This document shows positions 7,618 through 14,935 of a DNA stretch of 15,046 nucleotides, piece after piece. Every line of letters begins with the position of its first letter. The first letter of the stretch is position 1. Both the position numbers and the translations under genes were made by a program. The notes under the pieces were generated by a model. The model worked only from the letters and a program-made list of their open reading frames with translations. It did not search any database and was not told the DNA's origin. The stretch is from Actinomycetota bacterium (GTDB lineage: Bacteria > Actinomycetota > Actinomycetes > Nanopelagicales > Nanopelagicaceae): assembly GCA_947488645.1 (NCBI GenBank), contig CANLAC010000009.1, forward strand, positions 1-15,046. Reading direction: 5' to 3'.

Positions 7618-10293
7618 ATGCCAGCATTTGTAGACAAGATTTTGCGTGCAGGCGAAGGACGCATCCTTCGTGATCTGAGCAAGGTCGTTGCCTTAGTGAA
7701 TGCTCAAGAAGCTCGCTTTGTTGCGATGTCTGATTCTGATCTCCGTAGTCAAACTGGCATTTTCCAAGATCGTTATGCAAAGGGTGAATCACTTGATGAT
7801 TTGCTGCCAGAAGCATTTGCAGTTGTTCGTGAAGCAGCCAAAAGAACTCTTGGTCAACGTCACTATGACGTGCAGATCATGGGTGGAGCAGCACTTCATA
7901 AAGGCAACATTGCAGAAATGCGTACCGGTGAAGGTAAGACTTTGGTATCAACACTGCCTTCATACCTGAACGCTCTTGCAGGTCGCGGCGTGCACGTTGT
8001 AACTACAAATGATTATTTAGCAGAGCGCGATAGTGAGTGGATGGGTCGTGTTCACCGCTTTCTTGGTTTAAAGGTTGATGTAATTCTTGCAAACATGACG
8101 CCAACTGAGCGCCGCCAGGCATACCTTGCTGACATCACATACGGAACAAACAATGAATTTGGTTTTGATTATCTTCGCGACAACATGGCTTGGTCTCTCG
8201 AAGAGTGCGTACAGCGCGAGCACTTCTTTGCAGTAGTCGATGAAGTTGACTCAATTTTGATCGATGAGGCGCGAACCCCATTGATTATCAGCGGTCCTGC
8301 TGACAAAGCAACTAAGTGGTACGTAGAGTTTGCAAATCTTGTCATGAAATTACAGCGCGACGTTCACTACGAAGTTGATGAGAAGAAAAAGACTTGTGGA
8401 ATTATTGAAGAAGGCGTAACTAAGGTTGAAGAGATGCTGCAGATTGGCAATCTCTACGAGGCGGCAAATACGCCCATGATCGGCTACCTAAACAACGCTA
8501 TTCGAGCCAAGGAACTGTTTAAGCGCGATAAAGATTACGTTGTAATGAACGGCGAACTATTAATTGTTGATGAGCACACTGGCCGTATGTTGGCTGGTCG
8601 CCGCTATAGCGAAGGCCTACATCAGGCACTTGAAGCAAAAGAACGTATTGAAATTAAGGATGAAAACCAGACTCTTGCAACAATTACATTGCAGAATTAC
8701 TTCCGGTTGTATTCAAAGCTTTCCGGCATGACAGGTACGGCTTCAACAGAAGCATCTGAGTTCCACCAGATTTATAAGCTCGGCGTAGTTCCAATTCCTA
8801 CTAACCGCGAAATGCAACGTATTGATTCAGCTGACTTGGTATACAAGACTGAAGTTGGAAAGTTTGCTGCAGTAACTGCAGATATCGCAGAGCGCCATCG
8901 CAAGGGACAGCCAGTATTGGTTGGTACTGTTAGCGTTGAAAAGTCCGAAGAGCTATCAGCGTTCTTGCGTAAATCAGGTGTACCTCACGAAGTTCTAAAT
9001 GCTAAGCATCACGAGCGCGAAGCAACAATCATTGCACGCGCTGGTGTACATGGCGCAGTAACAGTTGCTACCAACATGGCAGGTCGTGGTACTGACATCA
9101 TGCTTGGTGGAAACCCCGAGTTCATGGCTGATTTTGAATTACAACGTCGTGGAATTTCTCCAGTTGATAACGCTGAAGAGTATGAAAAGGAATGGCCAGC
9201 AGAAATTGCACGTCAAAAAGCTGCAGTTGAAAAGGGACATGAAGAGGTAGTTGCTCTCGGTGGCTTGTATGTTCTTGGAACAGAGCGCCACGAATCACGC
9301 CGTATCGACAACCAGCTACGTGGCCGTTCAGGTCGTCAAGGTGATCCAGGTGAGTCTCGTTTCTATCTCTCGCTACAAGATGATTTGATGCGTCGCTTTA
9401 ATTCAGGAATGGTTGAGCGCTTTTTAACCGCTGCAGGCCTTCCTGAGGATGCACCAATTGAGTCAAAGATGGTTTCAAACGCTATTCGTTCTGCACAAAC
9501 ACAGGTCGAAGCACAAAACTTTGAGATGCGTAAGAATGTTTTGAAGTATGACGATGTTATGAACCGCCAGCGCACCGTTATTTACGGTGAGCGCCGCATG
9601 GTTCTAGAAGGCGCGGACATCAAGGATCAGATTGCAGGATTTGTTTCCGATACTTTGACCGCATATGTTCAAGCTGCAACTGCCAATGGATATGCAGAAG
9701 ACTGGGATCTAGAAACCCTATTTACAGCCCTTAAAACCATTTATCCAATCTCATTTACGATCGATCAATTACTCGCAGAAGTTGGTTCTCGTGCAGGGCT
9801 AGATGCTGAGTATTTGACTGCTCGTGTTGTAGACGATTGCAAGGCAGCATATGCAAAGCGCGAAGAGGCACTTGGCGAAGAAGTAATGCGCGAACTAGAG
9901 CGCAAGGTATTGCTATCTGTTCTAGATCGTAAGTGGCGCGAGCACCTATATGAGATGGATTACCTGCAAGAAGGTATTGGGCTACGTGCAATGGCACAGC
10001 GTGATCCACTTGTTGAGTATCAAAAAGAGGGCTTTGACCTATTCGCCGCGATGATGGATGCAATCAAAGAAGAGATTGCTGGCTTCTTGTTTAACATCGA
10101 AGTTACGGTTGAGAGTTCAAGCAATGCTGTTGTTGCACCAGGACTTGAGGCTAAGCAACTTCCTGCAGCTGGATTGCAGTACACGGCAGCAGATGAATCT
10201 GGTGTTCGGACAACGGGTGATGTTTCTAGAAACGCTCAGTGTCCATGTGGCTCAGGTAAGAAGTACAAGCGTTGTCACGGTGGAGCCGCTTAA
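7618..10293 (+). CDS. secA: Preprotein translocase ATPase SecA
   Basis: SecA is the motor that drives unfolded preproteins through the SecYEG channel at the cytoplasmic membrane. At 891 residues the protein is full length. Helicase motifs include Walker A MRTGEGKT (101-108, K107), Walker B VVDEVD (D208-D211), TYGTNNEFGFDYLRDN, GMTGTA, ATNMAGRGTDI and QLRGRSGRQGDPG. A helical scaffold with REHLYEMDYLQEGIGLR follows. A C-terminal SEC-C zinc site has C875, C877, C886 and H887 in CPCGSGKKYKRCH. The housekeeping paralogue (SecA1) is implied by synteny with mtrAB and comF. ATG 7618 follows GAGAGG 9 bases upstream. The gene converges with the Rv3235-like gene, their stop codons separated by a single base. 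Confidence 0.98.
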   Translation: MPAFVDKILRAGEGRILRDLSKVVALVNAQEARFVAMSDSDLRSQTGIFQDRYAKGESLDDLLPEAFAVVREAAKRTLGQRHYDVQIMGGAALHKGNIAEMRTGEGKTLVSTLPSYLNALAGRGVHVVTTNDYLAERDSEWMGRVHRFLGLKVDVILANMTPTERRQAYLADITYGTNNEFGFDYLRDNMAWSLEECVQREHFFAVVDEVDSILIDEARTPLIISGPADKATKWYVEFANLVMKLQRDVHYEVDEKKKTCGIIEEGVTKVEEMLQIGNLYEAANTPMIGYLNNAIRAKELFKRDKDYVVMNGELLIVDEHTGRMLAGRRYSEGLHQALEAKERIEIKDENQTLATITLQNYFRLYSKLSGMTGTASTEASEFHQIYKLGVVPIPTNREMQRIDSADLVYKTEVGKFAAVTADIAERHRKGQPVLVGTVSVEKSEELSAFLRKSGVPHEVLNAKHHEREATIIARAGVHGAVTVATNMAGRGTDIMLGGNPEFMADFELQRRGISPVDNAEEYEKEWPAEIARQKAAVEKGHEEVVALGGLYVLGTERHESRRIDNQLRGRSGRQGDPGESRFYLSLQDDLMRRFNSGMVERFLTAAGLPEDAPIESKMVSNAIRSAQTQVEAQNFEMRKNVLKYDDVMNRQRTVIYGERRMVLEGADIKDQIAGFVSDTLTAYVQAATANGYAEDWDLETLFTALKTIYPISFTIDQLLAEVGSRAGLDAEYLTARVVDDCKAAYAKREEALGEEVMRELERKVLLSVLDRKWREHLYEMDYLQEGIGLRAMAQRDPLVEYQKEGFDLFAAMMDAIKEEIAGFLFNIEVTVESSSNAVVAPGLEAKQLPAAGLQYTAADESGVRTTGDVSRNAQCPCGSGKKYKRCHGGAA

Positions 10294-10294
10294 C

Positions 10295-10822
10295 TCAAAT
10301 CAAAGTTAAGGCAGTACATAACCAACGTCCATCAAGTCCTTCAAACCTGATGGCAACAACTCGCAATCTGTCCCCGTAACGAATAGTCACTGTTGACTCA
10401 CAGATGCCATCTAAGGGTTCAGTAACTTTAATCTTTCGTACTTTTCCAATCATCTTTTGCTGGCCTGCTTTGCGTTGCAAGTCAGAAAAAATCAGATGGT
10501 GGCACATAGCCTGGACTTGTGATGCGGTTCGGCGTCCAGCCCAAATTTCAAGGACATTGTGAATAAATTGAAATGTTAGTTCATTGATATCTGGTAGATC
10601 TGTAGCAGATGTTGGTTTAGGAGCAAACTCTGGGTCGTATTCTTCCCCAAATGTTGAAGGAGTTAAATAAAGGCGTGGTTTTTGTACAGGTTGTACAGGA
10701 GATTCAGGTCGAAACATTTCAAGTACTAGATGTTGCCAATCTTCATCTGGATCACTTGAGATAGGTGCTACATCAATAGTTGAGAAGAATGGCTGCTGGC
10801 TGTACTCGAGTTCTGTTGTCAT
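10295..10822 (-). CDS. Rv3235-family protein of unknown function
   Basis: This 175-residue protein has an unordered, Pro-rich N-terminal half and a conserved C-terminal domain from about residue 80. The recognisable pattern is FIHNVLEIWAGRRTASQV, then a CHHLIFSDL segment, a beta-rich stretch VTIRYGDRLRVVAIRFEGLDGRW and the ending CTALTLI. This is the actinobacterial Rv3235-like signature (the family often reads LEVLxGRRP, then a strand ending in LRLEGxDGRWxCTAL), and the family is usually encoded close to secA, as here. No signal peptide or membrane segment is evident. The minus-strand ATG at 10822 opens onto a divergent promoter region shared with the SAF gene. The function is not known. Confidence 0.75.
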   Translation of the reverse strand: MTTELEYSQQPFFSTIDVAPISSDPDEDWQHLVLEMFRPESPVQPVQKPRLYLTPSTFGEEYDPEFAPKPTSATDLPDINELTFQFIHNVLEIWAGRRTASQVQAMCHHLIFSDLQRKAGQQKMIGKVRKIKVTEPLDGICESTVTIRYGDRLRVVAIRFEGLDGRWLCTALTLI

Positions 10823-10882
10823 GGACTGACAATTGCCGTGTATTCGTGCACATACCTCAGACTTAAGGGTGGATCGATCTAG

Positions 10883-10892
10883 TACTTAAGTA
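10883..10892. repeat. 10-base palindrome with an upstream half-copy (candidate operator)
   Basis: TACTTAAGTA is a perfect palindrome. The core ACTTAAG (10884-10890) also occurs at 10861-10867, 23 bases away, about two helical turns and so on the same DNA face. Both lie in the divergent gap next to the DnaA box. This could be a regulator site, but CTTAAG is short and AT-rich, so chance is not excluded. Confidence 0.3.
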
Positions 10893-10896
10893 GCAC

Positions 10897-10905
10897 TGTG
10901 GATAA
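10897..10905 (-). promoter_or_regulatory. Perfect DnaA box
   Basis: TGTGGATAA on the + strand is the exact complement of TTATCCACA, the strongest DnaA-binding 9-mer. It lies in the divergent gap between the Rv3235-like and SAF-domain genes, inside the spacer of the putative minus-strand promoter. A bound DnaA could therefore block that promoter. No other match to TTATCCACA or TTGTCCACA was noticed in the window, so it is not an origin cluster. Occupancy is inferred only. Confidence 0.5.
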
Positions 10906-10907
10906 AG

Positions 10908-10913
10908 AGTCAA
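10908..10913 (-). promoter_or_regulatory. Probable -35 element for the Rv3235-like gene
   Basis: The minus strand reads TTGACT here, one base from the consensus TTGACA. At 18-base spacing toward the gene lies TTAAGT, and at 15-base spacing TACTTA, both mediocre -10 candidates. The transcript would start about 60 bases before the ATG at 10822. The -35 looks good; the -10 choice is unsure. Confidence 0.4.
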
Positions 10914-10944
10914 TAAATATCACTACAACAGTTTGGGTGATCCT

Positions 10945-11544
10945 ATGACTCTACATAGAAAAACTCGCGCCTCACGACTTCCATTGGCAGTAACGCTCAT
11001 TGCCGCAGCATTTGTTTCAGCTTTTCTGATTGCAACATTTTCTAACAAGGGGGCTGATTATTGGGTAATTAACCGTCCTATATCGCCGGGTCACCAGATC
11101 TCTTCATCTGATGTCTCTATTGTGCATATGAATTTAGATGCAAGTGCCCAGTTCTATTTGAGCGATGAGGTTGAGCCAATCGGGATGATCGCAACACGAA
11201 TTATGCATGCAGGCGAAATCATTGGAAGTATGGATTTAACGTCAACCGTTGATGCCATGTCGACCAGTGCGGTGCCACTGAGCGTTCGCTCAGTTGATGT
11301 CGCAACGGGTTTAAGTCTTGGTGAAGGTGTTGATATCTATTGGGTTTTAGACACTCAAAACGGTGAGGAGGTGATAGATCCAGTGTTGATTCTTGGGGGA
11401 GTTACTTTGCTTAGCTTTGACGATGGAGGCAAGAATTTTGGAAGCGATATTGGATTATCTGTAGCGGTAGAAGAGACACAGGTCCTGCGGCTTTTGAGTG
11501 CAACAACATTTGGGCGCTTAGTGGTGATCAGGTCACATGTCTGA
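10945..11544 (+). CDS. SAF-domain membrane protein (CpaB-like)
   Basis: This small protein (199 residues from the ATG) has a basic N-terminus, one transmembrane helix (about 12-31) and then a SAF domain (about 42-100). The domain is recognisable from VINRPISPGHQISSSDV, an IGMIATRIMHAGEII segment and the turn into the C-terminal beta-rich region. SAF domains occur in CpaB-like pilus assembly proteins and flagellar P-ring chaperones; no pilus gene is visible here. I prefer ATG 10945, which has GGGTG 4 bases upstream past TCCT, over the in-frame TTG 10933. The end overlaps the CpaE-like gene by 8 bases, so the two are translationally coupled and probably act together. The pair is a usual neighbour of Rv3235-like and secA in actinobacteria (from memory). 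Function unknown. Confidence 0.7.
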   Translation: MTLHRKTRASRLPLAVTLIAAAFVSAFLIATFSNKGADYWVINRPISPGHQISSSDVSIVHMNLDASAQFYLSDEVEPIGMIATRIMHAGEIIGSMDLTSTVDAMSTSAVPLSVRSVDVATGLSLGEGVDIYWVLDTQNGEEVIDPVLILGGVTLLSFDDGGKNFGSDIGLSVAVEETQVLRLLSATTFGRLVVIRSHV

Positions 11545-12637
11545 GTTAGAAATGCCCACAGTCATAACTGCGATTTCATCCTCTGAAACTGAAGGATTTA
11601 TCGCCGGAACTTTGTTTGCACAAGGTTGGAGCGTAGTTTTTCGAGCTATTGATTGGGAATCACTAGAACGCTATATCAATGCCAATCCGGAAGCTGCCCG
11701 GGGCGCGCTTTTATTATTTGCTTCAGATCTTCCAGGTATTACAAAAGCTAAAGTAGATGCGATCACACAGAAGATCCGACAAACAATTGGCTTTTCTATA
11801 TCTGCGCAGCGGGAGAGTGATTTCATTGACCTCCATGAGGTACCACAATCAACAACCGATCTAGTGAGTTTGGTCCGCGGATTTGTGCGTGCGCCAATGG
11901 TGCGGGGTCTTAACACTCCGCAACGTGCTGCACGAAAAGCCCGTGTTATCGCAGTTGGATCAGCTGGCAGTTATACCGGATGCACAATGGTTGCGATGAA
12001 TTTGGCAATGGAGCTGAGCATTCTTGAGAAATCAATATTATTAATCGAGGGAAATTATCGAGCTCCATCTATTGCCGCTTACTTAGCAATGCGAAATCTC
12101 AATAGTGATGGGCCATGGAAAACCATTGCTCCACATCTATCCTTAACTGAAGTAGATCAAGAGCACGCAGGCACCATTGATGAATTTATGGATCGAGCAG
12201 CTGCAGAGTTTGAGTACATCATCATCGATCTTGGCTCCATTTCAGGGTTATCAAATCGACTTACTGATCGCAGGTGGACATCGACAATGACGACCTGGTG
12301 TTGTGATCAAGCAGATGAATTAATGATTGTTTCTAGGGCTGATCAATTAGGCGCACATCGACTGTCCCAGGTGATTGATCTTTTACAGAGTACTTCAGTA
12401 CGCGCAGCCCTTAGCTTTGTCATGAATATGAAATCTCCTGGCAAAAGGGGAGATAGTGAGGAATCTAGATTCTTGAGCAGTGCAACCGCCCTTAAACCAA
12501 TACGAATCAGGAGCATTGCCAAGGACTCTCGCGCAGTCATGGCCGCCGAAGATGAGCACGCGACCTTGGTGGAGATTAATGAGCGCTCAAATCTGCGTAA
12601 ATCAATAGCAGAACTGGCCCGTGAACTAAAAAGTTGA
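11537..12637 (+). CDS. CpaE/MinD-like P-loop protein with degenerate nucleotide site
   Basis: This 366-residue protein has an N-terminal domain (about 1-115) resembling the divergent receiver-like domain of CpaE, then a MinD/ParA-type fold. The P-loop position reads VGSAGSYTGCTMVAMNLA (from V140). The helix start MNLAMEL is normal, but both lysines of the canonical KGGxGKT are gone, and C149 sits where the invariant Lys should be. The following strand reads LLIEGNYRAPSIA rather than LLxDxD, and the Walker B-like YIIIDLGSISG is kept. Its C-terminal end (KDSRAVMAAEDEHATLVEINERSNLRKSIAELAREL) matches relatives encoded beside SAF proteins, many of which read GRTT at this loop as I recall. ATP hydrolysis is therefore doubtful; it may be a scaffold or membrane-positioning partner of the SAF protein. 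Confidence 0.75.
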   Translation: MSELEMPTVITAISSSETEGFIAGTLFAQGWSVVFRAIDWESLERYINANPEAARGALLLFASDLPGITKAKVDAITQKIRQTIGFSISAQRESDFIDLHEVPQSTTDLVSLVRGFVRAPMVRGLNTPQRAARKARVIAVGSAGSYTGCTMVAMNLAMELSILEKSILLIEGNYRAPSIAAYLAMRNLNSDGPWKTIAPHLSLTEVDQEHAGTIDEFMDRAAAEFEYIIIDLGSISGLSNRLTDRRWTSTMTTWCCDQADELMIVSRADQLGAHRLSQVIDLLQSTSVRAALSFVMNMKSPGKRGDSEESRFLSSATALKPIRIRSIAKDSRAVMAAEDEHATLVEINERSNLRKSIAELARELKS

Positions 12638-12644
12638 GATCTAT

Positions 12645-12650
12645 TACTAT
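12645..12650 (+). promoter_or_regulatory. Possible -10 element for a leaderless DUF6912/pdtaS transcript
   Basis: TACTAT fits TANNNT and ends 6 bases before ATG 12657, and no ribosome site precedes this start. No good -35 is visible. A leaderless start within the operon would let pdtaS be expressed apart from the SAF/CpaE-like pair. Weak evidence. Confidence 0.3.
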
Positions 12651-12656
12651 TGCCCA

Positions 12657-13043
12657 ATGCGTGCATATCTACCAATTAGTCATAAGGATCTTGAGGGCTT
12701 TGTAATCAACAAGAGCCTTGAGGTTGATGAACTCTATGCACCAACTATCCACTTTGTAGTTGAAAACCCAGATTGCGATGAAGAAGAGCTTGAATATTTA
12801 TTGTCGGTTGCCGCTGGCGAAGAAGCCTTAGAACTTCGCCTATCTGAGAAGGCACCAGGAATTGTTGTGGCACTGGAAATCGAAAAGGAACAGATTGGTG
12901 AGCACTATGCCCAATCAATCACCCTGGTTGCCCCATTGCAGTGGGATCAAGTGCAATGTGCACTGCTTGCATTTCAAGGTGATGACGAACTGATTTGGTT
13001 TGCTACCCAAGAAATTGAACTTCACTTGGCAGAGTGGAAGTAA
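12657..13043 (+). CDS. DUF6912-family protein
   Basis: This acidic 128-residue protein begins MRAYLPISHKDLEGF and contains DCDEEELEYLLSVAAGEEAL. That fits the DUF6912 pattern of actinobacteria (MRVYVPAT... followed by an E/D-rich EELEY-AA helix). No membrane segment, signal or catalytic motif is visible. It lies 19 bases after the CpaE-like gene and slightly upstream of pdtaS, whose ribosome site (GGAAG) is formed by its last codons, so co-translation is likely. Whether it influences the kinase is not known. Family assignment is from recalled pattern only. Confidence 0.65.
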   Translation: MRAYLPISHKDLEGFVINKSLEVDELYAPTIHFVVENPDCDEEELEYLLSVAAGEEALELRLSEKAPGIVVALEIEKEQIGEHYAQSITLVAPLQWDQVQCALLAFQGDDELIWFATQEIELHLAEWK

Positions 13044-13045
13044 GA

Positions 13046-14515
13046 ATGTTCCAGTTAGATAATTTGTTGGGCGGCCGAACGACGGTAACTTTTGATCAAT
13101 CCCATCGACTGCGCGAGCTTGTTGCAGACTGGCAACTTTTATCTGACCTTTCATTTGCAGACTTAATCTTGTGGGTTCCTATTCGTAAAGATATAAAGCT
13201 ATGGCCAACTGGTCATATTGCTGTGGCTCACATTCGCCCAACAACAGCTTCGACTGTCTTTATCAACGATGTAATCGGGGATGAAGTCTTATGGGGTGCA
13301 CGACCAAACATTGATGAAGCACTTTCAACCGGTGACATTATCCGCAATACCGAGCCTGAACGTGTTGGTGAGTTATTGATTAAAGAAGAGACAATTCCTG
13401 TCTTCTTTGAAGGTCAGGTTATTGCCGTTATATCTCGGCACCGCAATGCTGAACAGATGCGTTCGCCTGGAAAACTAGAGCTTAATTATCGAGAAATTGC
13501 AAAACATTTATATCAAATGGTTGCTGAAGGGAATTTTCCTTACCAATCTGCAGGCTCTCTATTTGAACCAGTTCCTCGTGTGGGCGATGGGTTAATTCGC
13601 TTAGATGTAAATGGTGCTATTTCTTTTGCTAGCCCTAATGCAAAGTCAGCTTTTTCTCGTATGGGATGGAGCAGCGAACTAGAAGGTTGCAATCTTGGTG
13701 AGGTTGCAGAAAAAGTTGTTACTGCCTCGCCAAATGCACATGAAGAAGGTATTCGCACGCGCCTGAATGGCAAAACATTACGTCGTGTAGAAATTGATAA
13801 TCAAGGCGCAACAATTGATCTTTTGGTCTTGCCACTGATTCAAGGCACAGATCGAATTGGCTCAATCGTTCTACTGCAAAACGTTACTGAACTTCGTCGA
13901 CGAGATCGCGAGCTTGTCACTAAGGATGCAACTATTCGCGAGATTCACCACCGTGTAAAAAATAATCTGCAGACAGTCTCTGCCCTGCTTCGACTACAGT
14001 CCCGCAGGATAGATGATCCAGCAGCGGCAGCGGCGTTAGATGAAGCGGTTCGACGTATTGCATCCATCGCCCTTGTGCACGAAACACTTTCAAATAGCAC
14101 GGAAAATACTGTGGCCTTTGATGAGGTACTTACATCACTGGTCACTCATGCCCTAGAGCTAAGTCCTCGCATGGGTCAGTTGAGTATTGAACGCAAAGGA
14201 CATCTTGGCTCACTTGAATCAAGAATTGCGACGCCCTTATCCTTAGTTGTCACAGAGTTAATGCACAACGCTCTTGAGCATGGCTTATATGAATCTGGAA
14301 CTCGCTTAACAATCGAACTGCAGCGCTATAGCAATGAAGGCCTGATCACTATTTCTGATGACGGAGTGGGATTGCCAGAGGGATTTGATCTATCAACATC
14401 GGCAAATTTAGGTCTACAAATTGTGCGCACACTTATTGAGAATGAATTAAAGGGTGAATTGAATTTGGAATCTACACACCAAGGAACGCAAGCAAAACTG
14501 CGCTTCCCACTTTAA
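13046..14515 (+). CDS. pdtaS: Sensor histidine kinase PdtaS
   Basis: PdtaS is a cytosolic kinase that phosphorylates the ANTAR-domain regulator PdtaR, which binds RNA to prevent termination. The partner gene is not in this window, as in M. tuberculosis. Domains: GAF (about 1-150, with WQLLSDLSFADLILWV at 29-44), PAS (about 180-280, with RLDVNGAISFASPNAKSAFSRMG), HisKA_2 with H301/H302 in REIHHRVKNNLQT, and an HATPase (about 390-489) with ELMHNALEHGL, DDGVGLPEGF and NLGLQIVRTL. The match to Rv3220c is close throughout. I chose ATG 13046: GGAAG lies 5 bases upstream and MFQLDNLL aligns with the MSTLGDLL start of the mycobacterial protein, whereas GTG 13034 would add four residues. The two GAF cysteines recalled for M. 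tuberculosis (C53, C57) are not conserved. Stop codons overlap with whiB1. Confidence 0.95.
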   Translation: MFQLDNLLGGRTTVTFDQSHRLRELVADWQLLSDLSFADLILWVPIRKDIKLWPTGHIAVAHIRPTTASTVFINDVIGDEVLWGARPNIDEALSTGDIIRNTEPERVGELLIKEETIPVFFEGQVIAVISRHRNAEQMRSPGKLELNYREIAKHLYQMVAEGNFPYQSAGSLFEPVPRVGDGLIRLDVNGAISFASPNAKSAFSRMGWSSELEGCNLGEVAEKVVTASPNAHEEGIRTRLNGKTLRRVEIDNQGATIDLLVLPLIQGTDRIGSIVLLQNVTELRRRDRELVTKDATIREIHHRVKNNLQTVSALLRLQSRRIDDPAAAAALDEAVRRIASIALVHETLSNSTENTVAFDEVLTSLVTHALELSPRMGQLSIERKGHLGSLESRIATPLSLVVTELMHNALEHGLYESGTRLTIELQRYSNEGLITISDDGVGLPEGFDLSTSANLGLQIVRTLIENELKGELNLESTHQGTQAKLRFPL

Positions 14516-14781
14516 ATTTGGTTTTGCTGCTCCATTAGACGCGCACGGTTACGTGCTGCACGACGCTTAAGTGCACGACGTTCATCTTCAGATAATCCGC
14601 CCCACACACCAGCATCTTGACCGCTCTCAAGTGCCCATGCCAAGCAAGGCTCTTTAACGATGCAACGATTACAAACCTTTTTTGCCTCTTCTATTTGAGT
14701 CAGGGCTGGACCCGTATTTCCAACAGGGAAGAAAAGCTCCGGATCCTCATCGCGGCAGGCTGATTGATGTCGCCAATCCAT
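14512..14781 (-). CDS. whiB1: Iron-sulfur transcription factor WhiB1
   Basis: This 89-residue protein is very close to M. tuberculosis WhiB1, which binds a nitric-oxide-sensitive [4Fe-4S] cluster and contacts the housekeeping sigma factor. The four cluster ligands are C9, C37, C40 and C46 (C-x2-C-x5-C spacing), followed by the family turn GVWGGLSEDERRALKRR (58-74) and a basic Arg-rich tail for DNA contact. The N-terminus MDWRHQSACRDEDPELFFPVG is diagnostic of the WhiB1 subgroup rather than WhiB2, WhiB3 or WhiD. Adjacency to pdtaS in tail-to-tail orientation is the same as Rv3219/Rv3220c. ATG at 14781 is preceded by a strong AAGGAG ribosome site. Oxygen and nitric oxide responses are known for the family; here they are inferred. 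Confidence 0.96.
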   Translation of the reverse strand: MDWRHQSACRDEDPELFFPVGNTGPALTQIEEAKKVCNRCIVKEPCLAWALESGQDAGVWGGLSEDERRALKRRAARNRARLMEQQNQI

Positions 14782-14787
14782 TGCATG

Positions 14788-14794
14788 TCTCCTT
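14788..14794 (-). promoter_or_regulatory. Strong whiB1 ribosome binding site
   Basis: On the minus strand AAGGAGA lies 6 bases before the ATG at 14781, confirming the start. Upstream, 14795-14935 holds the presumed whiB1 promoter. TATAAG is present on the minus strand, but I could not pair it with a convincing -35, so no promoter is called. Confidence 0.8.
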
Positions 14795-14935
14795 AGGGAA
14801 GTACAACTTGTTCAAAAGTTACGTGGTGAATACACACAGTTGTGCGTGCAAGGTCTTAATTGTCCCTGCTCGAGCCTTCTTATACAAGGATGTAAGCAAA
14901 GAGTTTATGAAAATATGAGTGATGTACCTCAAGTG

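Noticed and set aside
10675..10705. Tandem TGTACAGG repeat within the Rv3235-like gene
   Set aside because: It encodes a short PVQ-type repeat in the Pro-rich N-terminal half and is simply explained by low-complexity coding sequence.
10933..10945. TTG start at 10933 for the SAF-domain gene
   Set aside because: The GGGTG ribosome-site-like motif and the in-frame ATG at 10945 fit better; the extra four residues carry no signal.
14795..14935. Possible CRP-like (GTG-N9-CAC) and MtrA-like (GTAAC repeats) sites upstream of whiB1
   Set aside because: The palindrome matches only at its outer three bases on each side, and the second GTAAC copy is not a true repeat. The similarity is below what I would trust.
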